A stretch of 49,765 bases of DNA from Alcanivorax sp. S71-1-4 (GTDB lineage: Bacteria > Pseudomonadota > Gammaproteobacteria > Pseudomonadales > Alcanivoracaceae). The notes below the pieces were generated by a model. The model made no database searches and was not told where the DNA came from. It saw only the letters and a program-made list of their open reading frames with translations. The position numbers and the translations under genes were made by a program. Below, piece by piece: positions 44,785 through 49,765 of the stretch; within the stretch, counting starts at the first letter, position 1, and each line of letters begins with the position of its first letter. The stretch lies in the NCBI RefSeq assembly GCF_009846755.1, contig NZ_AQOR01000029.1:1-49765 (forward strand), written 5' to 3'.

Positions 44785-45407
44785 TCCCCACCGGGGTGAA
44801 CTGCCCGCACGCAGTCAGGTGTGACCACCGCGCCGTTTCGATAATGCGCACTCAACGCACGCAGCCAGCGCGCCCAGCGTTGATCGCCCATCTGTGCCAG
44901 CCGCGCCAGCGCTTCCCGGTGCACCGCCCGGGAGAACGGTCCGGCCTCCCCCGCATCGCCGTTCAGGTTATCCAGTGACACCCGGAAATCGTGGCCGCAG
45001 GCGGCACAGAACAGCAACTCCAGCGCCTGGGGCGCCACTTCCACATGCAGAAAACTGGCCTGTTGCGCGGCATCGCGACCATCCGGCGCGTACCAGTATC
45101 CGTAATCCTCACGGTGCCGGCGCTCGGCGCCGGCCACACACCAGTGCGCCACCTCATGCAACGCGCTGCGAAAATAATCACGGGTGTAGAGAATGCGATG
45201 CGGGGCACCCGGCAGGTACACCGGCTCGGCGGCACCGCCTTCCAGCCGGGTGTCATAGGCCGCCAGGAAAACCTGCGCGAACAGCCACTCCAGGTCACGG
45301 CTGTCGAACCGCGCCGGAAACTTCGCTGCCAGTGGCGCGTCTGTCTGCTGCGACCGCTGATCCGGTTCGCCAGTCTCGTCACAATGCGGTAGATTAGCCG
45401 CCCTCAT
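44781..45407 (-). CDS. epmC: Elongation factor P hydroxylase
   Basis: This 208-residue protein contains the EpmC core: VYLPGAPHRILYTRDYFRSALHEVAHWC around residues 60-90 with the HExxH-like ALHEVAHWC, then YGYWYAPDGRD and VEVAPQALELLF. EpmC hydroxylates the beta-lysylated lysine of EF-P. E. coli EpmC has about 180 residues; here there is an N-terminal extension of about 30. ATG 45407 follows AGGA. The stop codon lies in repeat copy D. It is head-to-head with the MATE gene with only 15 bp between the start codons. EpmA, EpmB and EF-P are not in this window. Confidence 0.92.
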   Translation of the reverse strand: MRAANLPHCDETGEPDQRSQQTDAPLAAKFPARFDSRDLEWLFAQVFLAAYDTRLEGGAAEPVYLPGAPHRILYTRDYFRSALHEVAHWCVAGAERRHREDYGYWYAPDGRDAAQQASFLHVEVAPQALELLFCAACGHDFRVSLDNLNGDAGEAGPFSRAVHREALARLAQMGDQRWARWLRALSAHYRNGAVVTPDCVRAVHPGGE

Positions 45408-45422
45408 AAGGGGTTCCTGCCT

Positions 45423-46778
45423 GTGTCCATTCTCTCTGCCAGCCGGCGCGTTGAGCTCTCGCTGCAACTGAAACTTGCGCTGCCGATTCTCGGCGGACAG
45501 CTGGCCCAGACCGCCAACGGCTTTGTCGACACCGTGATGGCCGGCCGCGTCAGCGCCACTGATCTGGCCGCCGTTGCCGTGGGCGCGAGCGTCTGGGTGC
45601 CGCTGTTTCTGTTCATGGCCGGCGTGCTGATGAGCGCGACCCCCATCCTGTCACGCCAGCTTGGCGCGGCAGCTTACCACCGCATCAGCCCGCTGGCCCA
45701 GCAGGCACTGTGGGTGGCGCTGGGCCTGGGCCTGTGCGGCGCGCTGGTGCTGCGCAGCATGGCCCCGGTGCTGCAATGGATGGACGTGGACGCCGCCATG
45801 CAGCCCATGGTGCTGGGTTATCTTGAAGGGCTGAGCTGGGGCATTCCCGGGGCGGCACTGTTTCTGGCGCTGCGCAGCTACACCGAAGCCATGGCCCACA
45901 CGCGTCCGGTGCTGTGGATCAGCGTCATCGGGTTACTGATCAATATCCCCACCAACTACGTGCTGATCTACGGCAAGCTCGGCTTCGAGCCCATGGGGGG
46001 CGCAGGCTGCGGCTGGGCGACGGCGGTGGTGTTCTGGTGCATGGCGTTGATGATGGCGCTGTATATCCGCTTCCACCGCGCGTACCAGCGGGCACGCCTG
46101 ACCCTGACACCGCTGGTGTTCGAGCCCGGGCAGGCCGGCTATATGCTGCGCCTGGGGTTGCCGGTGGGGATGACGATTTTCTTCGAGGTCAGCATTTTCG
46201 CCGTGATTGCGCTGCTGATCAGCAGCCTCGGGCCAGTGATCGTGGCCGGACACCAGATCGCACTGAATTTCGCCTCGCTGGTGTTCATGCTGCCGCTGAG
46301 CCTGGCGATTGCCGTCACCGTGCGCATCAGCAATGAACGCGGCCGTGGCAACGGCGACGCCGTGCGCCGCGCGGCCAGCACCTCATTGTGGCTGACCGGC
46401 GGCGCCGGCGTGACCGCCGGCATCGCGTTGTGGCTGCTGCGCGAACAGGTGCCACTGATCTACACCAGCAACCCGGCAGTACAGCAACTGGCCGCCAGCC
46501 TGTTGCTGTATGCCGCGCTGTATCAGGTTTCAGATGCCTTTCAGGTGGCCGCCAACGGCGCGTTGCGCGGATTCGAGGACACCGCCGTGCCAATGATGTA
46601 CACGCTGCTGTCCTACTGGGGCATCGGTCTGCCGGTGGGCTTTATCCTCGGCCGCACCGACTGGGTCGTGCCGGCCATGGGCCCGGCCGGTTTCTGGATC
46701 GGCCTGCTGGCAGGGCTGACCAGCGCCGCCGTATTGCTCGGCCTGCGCCTGCGCTGGCGGTTGCAGAGAATAGGTTAA
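45423..46778 (+). CDS. MATE-family multidrug efflux transporter (NorM-like)
   Basis: This 451-residue inner-membrane protein has 12 predicted spans in two bundles, starting LKLALPILGGQLAQTANGFVDTVMAG, the typical MATE N-terminus. The second bundle starts near MLRLGLPVGMTIFFEVSIF. NorM-type transporters export cationic drugs against Na+ or H+. The start is GTG 45423 with AAGGGG about 9 nt upstream, inside the short gap to epmC. The stop is followed after 15 bp by repeat copy E. Substrate unknown. Confidence 0.92.
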   Translation: MSILSASRRVELSLQLKLALPILGGQLAQTANGFVDTVMAGRVSATDLAAVAVGASVWVPLFLFMAGVLMSATPILSRQLGAAAYHRISPLAQQALWVALGLGLCGALVLRSMAPVLQWMDVDAAMQPMVLGYLEGLSWGIPGAALFLALRSYTEAMAHTRPVLWISVIGLLINIPTNYVLIYGKLGFEPMGGAGCGWATAVVFWCMALMMALYIRFHRAYQRARLTLTPLVFEPGQAGYMLRLGLPVGMTIFFEVSIFAVIALLISSLGPVIVAGHQIALNFASLVFMLPLSLAIAVTVRISNERGRGNGDAVRRAASTSLWLTGGAGVTAGIALWLLREQVPLIYTSNPAVQQLAASLLLYAALYQVSDAFQVAANGALRGFEDTAVPMMYTLLSYWGIGLPVGFILGRTDWVVPAMGPAGFWIGLLAGLTSAAVLLGLRLRWRLQRIG

Positions 46779-46793
46779 CAACCCAAATGTGCG

Positions 46794-46962
46794 GTAGGGT
46801 GGGTAGAGCCAAAGGCGAAACCCACCGGGACCATGTTCCGCACTGCTCGCACAAAACCATCGAAACTACCCATCTCCCAAGCCGGGTGATTTCGATGATT
46901 TTGCGGGAGTGAAGAACGGACATGGACACGGTGGGTTTCGCCTTTGGCTCTACCCACCCTAC
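46794..46962. repeat. Palindromic dispersed repeat, copy E (169 bp)
   Basis: This copy has perfect 33-bp terminal inverted repeats, from GTAGGGTGGGTAGAGCC at the left to GGCTCTACCCACCCTAC at the right, and a central part whose halves are also complementary. It is between the convergent MATE and acyl-CoA dehydrogenase genes, 15 and 19 bp from their stops. It encodes nothing. Confidence 0.93.
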
Positions 46963-46981
46963 CCACCGCTTTCGGAGTGCC

Positions 46982-48130
46982 TCAAAGCCCCATCTGCTTG
47001 GCGATCACTTCATTCATGATCTCGTAAGTGCCGCCCCCGATGGACAGGATGCGGTTGTCGCGTGCCAGCCGCTCCACCACGCTTTCCCGCATGAATCCCA
47101 TCCCGCCGAACAACTGCACGGCGTCGTAGGTGAGGCGGTCGGAGACATTGGTGGCAAAGTTCTTCGCCATGGAAATTTCTTTTACGCAGTTCTGACCAGC
47201 CTGGATTTTCGCCGCGATGCGGTAAGTGAACTCACGACTGGCCTCGACCAGCGTCGCCATCTCCGCCAGCTTGTGCCGGGTCACCTGGAAACCCGCCAGC
47301 GTGCGGCCGAATGCCTCACGCTGTTTGACGTAATCCAGGCTGGCTTCCAGCGCCAGTTGCGAGGTCATGTTGGCCATCACGCACAGCATCAGCCGTTCCA
47401 TCTGGAAATTGGTCATGATGCAGAAAAAGCCGCCGTTTTCCGGACCGATCAGGTGGCTGGCCGGCACCCGGCAATCCTCGAAGAACAGTTCAGCCGTGTC
47501 ACTCGCCCACCAGCCGGTTTTCTTCAGGTTGCGGCCGACAGAAAACCCCGGCGTGCCCTTTTCAATCAATAAAAGGCTCACGCCACCAAAGCCGGTGTCG
47601 CCAGTGCGGACGGCGACGGTGTAATAATCGGCGCGCACGCCGGAAGTAATGAATGTCTTGCTGCCATTGACGACATAATGATCGCCGTCACGCACCGCGC
47701 GGGTGCGCAGGTTGGCCACATCGGAGCCGCCGCCCGGCTCGGTGATCGCCAGTGCGGCGATCTTCTTGCCACTGAGCACTTCCGGCACCACGCGCGCCTT
47801 GAGTTCTTCACTGCCCCACTTCCACACCGGCGGCAGCCCGATGTCCAGAGACCCCAGGCTGGCCACCAGGCCCCCGGAGGTGCAGCGCATCAGTTCTTCC
47901 GACGCCGCCACTTTCATGAACACATCGTTCTCGCCGGCACCGCCATAGGCTTCCGGGTGGCCAATGCCGAGCAATCCGGTTTCAGCCGCCTTGCTGTACA
48001 ACTCGCGGGGAAATTCGCCCGCTTCTTCCCAGGCATCAATGTGCGGCAGGATTTCCTTTTCGACGAACTTGCGCACGCTGTCGCGCACCATCCGGTGGGT
48101 ATCGTTGAAATAATCGAGACTGGCGTTCAT
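46982..48130 (-). CDS. Acyl-CoA dehydrogenase
   Basis: This 382-residue flavoenzyme of the acyl-CoA dehydrogenase family has the FAD/substrate segment LAITEPGGGSDVANLRTRA, FITSGVRAD, and the C-terminal GGGTYEIMNEVIAKQMGL containing the likely catalytic Glu region. It introduces the trans-2 double bond in fatty or branched acyl-CoA; the exact chain is not decided. ATG 48130 starts the conserved domain; the frame to 48169 is trimmed. A perfect 8-bp-arm palindrome lies 33 bp upstream, presumably the operator. No other beta-oxidation gene is adjacent. Confidence 0.9.
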   Translation of the reverse strand: MNASLDYFNDTHRMVRDSVRKFVEKEILPHIDAWEEAGEFPRELYSKAAETGLLGIGHPEAYGGAGENDVFMKVAASEELMRCTSGGLVASLGSLDIGLPPVWKWGSEELKARVVPEVLSGKKIAALAITEPGGGSDVANLRTRAVRDGDHYVVNGSKTFITSGVRADYYTVAVRTGDTGFGGVSLLLIEKGTPGFSVGRNLKKTGWWASDTAELFFEDCRVPASHLIGPENGGFFCIMTNFQMERLMLCVMANMTSQLALEASLDYVKQREAFGRTLAGFQVTRHKLAEMATLVEASREFTYRIAAKIQAGQNCVKEISMAKNFATNVSDRLTYDAVQLFGGMGFMRESVVERLARDNRILSIGGGTYEIMNEVIAKQMGL

Positions 48131-48163
48131 GGGAGGCCCCGGTAAACAGAATGACGCCGACAC

Positions 48164-48183
48164 TACCAAGCAAGCGCTTGGTA
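48164..48183. promoter_or_regulatory. Palindromic operator upstream of the acyl-CoA dehydrogenase gene
   Basis: TACCAAGCAAGCGCTTGGTA has perfect 8-bp arms (TACCAAGC / GCTTGGTA) and a 4-bp spacer. It lies 33 bp before the ATG. TetR-family repressors of acyl-CoA metabolism often bind such sites. The regulator is not encoded in the window. Confidence 0.65.
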
Positions 48184-48250
48184 TTCAATGACGCAAACGG
48201 CCTTGGCTGAGCGCTCTGGTCAGTGCCCGATCAGCGCCAAAGCAGGGAGC

Positions 48251-48847
48251 TCAGACTGGCCTGCGACCGCGAAAGGCGTGGGCCAGGGTGGCCCCGTCGA
48301 CGAATTCCAGGTCGCCGCCCATCGGCACGCCCTGGGCGATACGGCTCACGGTCACGGCGGTGCCGTGCACCATGTCGAGGATGTAGTGCGCAGTGGCCTC
48401 GCCCTCCACGGTGGTGCCGGTGGCAAGGATGATTTCGCTGATGTCGCCGGCCTGGATCTGCTGTTCAAGCTGGTCCAGACCGATCTGGCGCGGGCCCATG
48501 CCGTCAATCGGCGACAACTGGCCCAGCAGGACAAAATAGCGGCCCCGGTATTCACCGGAATGTTCGATGGCGAGCACGTCCGCCGGGGAGGACACCACGC
48601 AGACCTGGCTCTGGTCGCGGCGGCTGTCCAGACAGATCGGGCACAATTCCTGCTCGGCGAAGTTGCGGCAGCGGCTGCACTGGCGTACGCCGTCCATGGC
48701 GCTGGTCAGGGCTTCGGCCAGGTGCCCGCCGCCCTCGCGGTTGCGTTCCAGCAGGTGGTAAGCCATGCGCTGCGCGGAGCGCGGCCCCACGCCCGGCAGG
48801 CAGGTAAAGGCGTCGATCAGGCCCTGGACCAACGGACTGTGCTTCAC
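48251..48847 (-). CDS. recR: Recombination protein RecR
   Basis: This 198-residue protein has the N-terminal helix-hairpin-helix ([17 protein letters not shown]), a Cys4 zinc finger (CSRCRNF...CPICLD, about residues 57-72) and a TOPRIM domain ([29 protein letters not shown]). RecR works with RecF and RecO to load RecA at gaps. The gene order dnaX-ybaB-recR is conserved in gammaproteobacteria. It starts 13 bp after ybaB. Confidence 0.96.
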   Translation of the reverse strand: MKHSPLVQGLIDAFTCLPGVGPRSAQRMAYHLLERNREGGGHLAEALTSAMDGVRQCSRCRNFAEQELCPICLDSRRDQSQVCVVSSPADVLAIEHSGEYRGRYFVLLGQLSPIDGMGPRQIGLDQLEQQIQAGDISEIILATGTTVEGEATAHYILDMVHGTAVTVSRIAQGVPMGGDLEFVDGATLAHAFRGRRPV

Positions 48848-48860
48848 GGTGTTTTCCTGT

Positions 48861-49181
48861 TCAGAACAGTTTGAAGCCCGGCGGCATCGGCATGCCGGCC
48901 GTCATGCCGGCCATTTTCTCCTGCTGGTGTTTTTCCACCCGCCGCACCGCGTCGTTGACGGCGGCGGCAAGCAGGTCTTCCAGCATTTCCTTATCTTCGC
49001 TCATCAGGCTCGGGTCGATCTCCACGCGGCGCACATCATGGCGGCCATTCATGGTCACCTTGACCATGCCGGCGCCGGCCTCGCCCACGACTTCGGCGCT
49101 GGCGATTTCTTCCTGCGCCTTCTTCATGCGTTCCTGCATGGCCTGGGCCTGTTGCATCAGGCTGTTGATATCGAAATCCAT
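48861..49181 (-). CDS. ybaB: Nucleoid-associated protein YbaB/EbfC
   Basis: This 106-residue DNA-binding protein has the family pattern [43 protein letters not shown] and [18 protein letters not shown]. It forms a dimer that binds DNA. ATG 49181 follows GAGG at normal spacing; the open frame upstream is within dnaX in another frame. It lies 7 bp after the dnaX stop and before recR. Confidence 0.95.
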   Translation of the reverse strand: MDFDINSLMQQAQAMQERMKKAQEEIASAEVVGEAGAGMVKVTMNGRHDVRRVEIDPSLMSEDKEMLEDLLAAAVNDAVRRVEKHQQEKMAGMTAGMPMPPGFKLF

Positions 49182-49188
49182 ACTGACC

Positions 49189-49765
49189 TCACTGGGCATC
49201 GGTTTCCGGCGGCTCAATGGAATGTTCATCGAGGCGGCCGTTAAAGGTTTCAAGCAACGCCTGCACGGTGGCGTCGCCGCTGAGCGCTGCCTTGGCCTGG
49301 GCCAGACGCTGGGCGCGCCGGCGGGCGGCCAGTTCATCCGGGGTGCCGTTGGCGTCGTCGTCCACATCGATATGCAGCTGCACGGTGCGGCCGAGGTATT
49401 CCGACAACGCGGCTTCCAGTGCCTGCAACCGCTCACGGCTGTTCATCACGTCATAGCCGCCGCGCATGGCCAGTTGCCAGCGGCCGCCTTCGCGGCTCAC
49501 CAGCACGCAGTTGCGGGCCAGGTTGCGGACCACGCCCTCCAGCGGCAGGCGCTCCACCAGCGCTTCCCACCAGGCGGCCGGGTCGGACAGTTCACGCTCG
49601 TCCGGCACCGGTGCGGGTGCCGCACGGGCCGGCTCGGGCGCCGGGACAGGCGCGGGCTCCGGTGCGGGCTCTGGCGCGGGTGCCGAAGCCGGCGCAGCAG
49701 GCGCACGGTCGAGGATGGCCCGCAGATCGGGGCGGGCTGCCTCCGGCGTCGGCGCGGCGGCCGCC
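49189..49765 (-). CDS. dnaX: DNA polymerase III tau/gamma subunit, C-terminal part (partial)
   Basis: About 190 C-terminal codons are in the window; the start lies beyond the right edge. The segment begins with a Pro/Ala/Glu-rich linker ([18 protein letters not shown]) and continues with a domain ([41 protein letters not shown]) like domain V of tau, which binds the alpha polymerase subunit. Its place directly before ybaB and recR makes the assignment firm. Whether the gene also makes the gamma form cannot be judged here. Confidence 0.92.
   Translation of the reverse strand, partial: AAAAPTPEAARPDLRAILDRAPAAPASAPAPEPAPEPAPVPAPEPARAAPAPVPDERELSDPAAWWEALVERLPLEGVVRNLARNCVLVSREGGRWQLAMRGGYDVMNSRERLQALEAALSEYLGRTVQLHIDVDDDANGTPDELAARRRAQRLAQAKAALSGDATVQALLETFNGRLDEHSIEPPETDAQ

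Overview
The window is GC-rich, densely coding DNA from a gammaproteobacterium. The gene set (cydABX-cydDC, dnaX-ybaB-recR, alaA, htpX, epmC, a PA1571-family gene, TonB-dependent siderophore uptake, thrombospondin-3-repeat outer-membrane proteins and a DUF6091-type binding protein) fits a marine aerobe of the Alcanivorax/Isoalcanivorax type. That placement is inferred from gene content and protein style, not from a marker alignment. It looks like chromosome: no plasmid, phage or complete insertion sequence is visible.

Layout. 0-8 kb: a retropepsin-like periplasmic protein, a charged helical periplasmic protein, the bd-oxidase operon cydA-cydB-cydX (minus strand) and the divergent cydDC exporter (plus strand), then tRNA-Thr(CGT). 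8-16 kb: an OmpA-family protein coupled to a calcium-repeat lipoprotein; a small AT-rich patch with an orphan gene; a TatT-like lipoprotein paired with a solute-binding protein; an AraC regulator with a methyltransferase. 16-23 kb: a frameshifted penicillin-acylase-family lipoprotein, a lipoprotein with two DUF4394 domains, and a peptidase/propeller/beta-barrel fusion. 23-35 kb: DNA glycosylase-msrB, alaA, an unknown gene, a siderophore receptor behind a Fur-box-like site, a Gcr-type membrane protein, htpX, a frameshifted NAD-kinase-like gene, a PA1571-family gene and pdxB. 35-44.5 kb: a nine-gene, tightly coupled cluster with three TPR-rich exported proteins, two small periplasmic proteins, an ExbB/TolQ-like stator, two ExbD/TolR-like proteins and a TonB-like transducer with an AgmX/PglI-type C-terminus. 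44.8-49.8 kb: epmC, a MATE exporter, an acyl-CoA dehydrogenase with a palindromic operator, recR, ybaB and the 3' part of dnaX.

Two things stand out. First, the 35.3-44.5 kb cluster reads as one proton-motive-force-driven trans-envelope machine resembling the Myxococcus Agl-Glt motor core. One of its two ExbD-like subunits has Asn where the proton-carrying Asp should be, while the other keeps Asp. Second, a long palindromic repeat (169 bp in its basic form, with 33-bp perfect terminal inverted repeats in the best copies) occurs at least four times plus one cut copy at the left edge. Every complete copy lies between convergent genes.

Two genes (penicillin acylase family, NAD-kinase-like) are each broken by a frame change that a 2-nt loss explains. 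They may be real pseudogenes or sequence errors.
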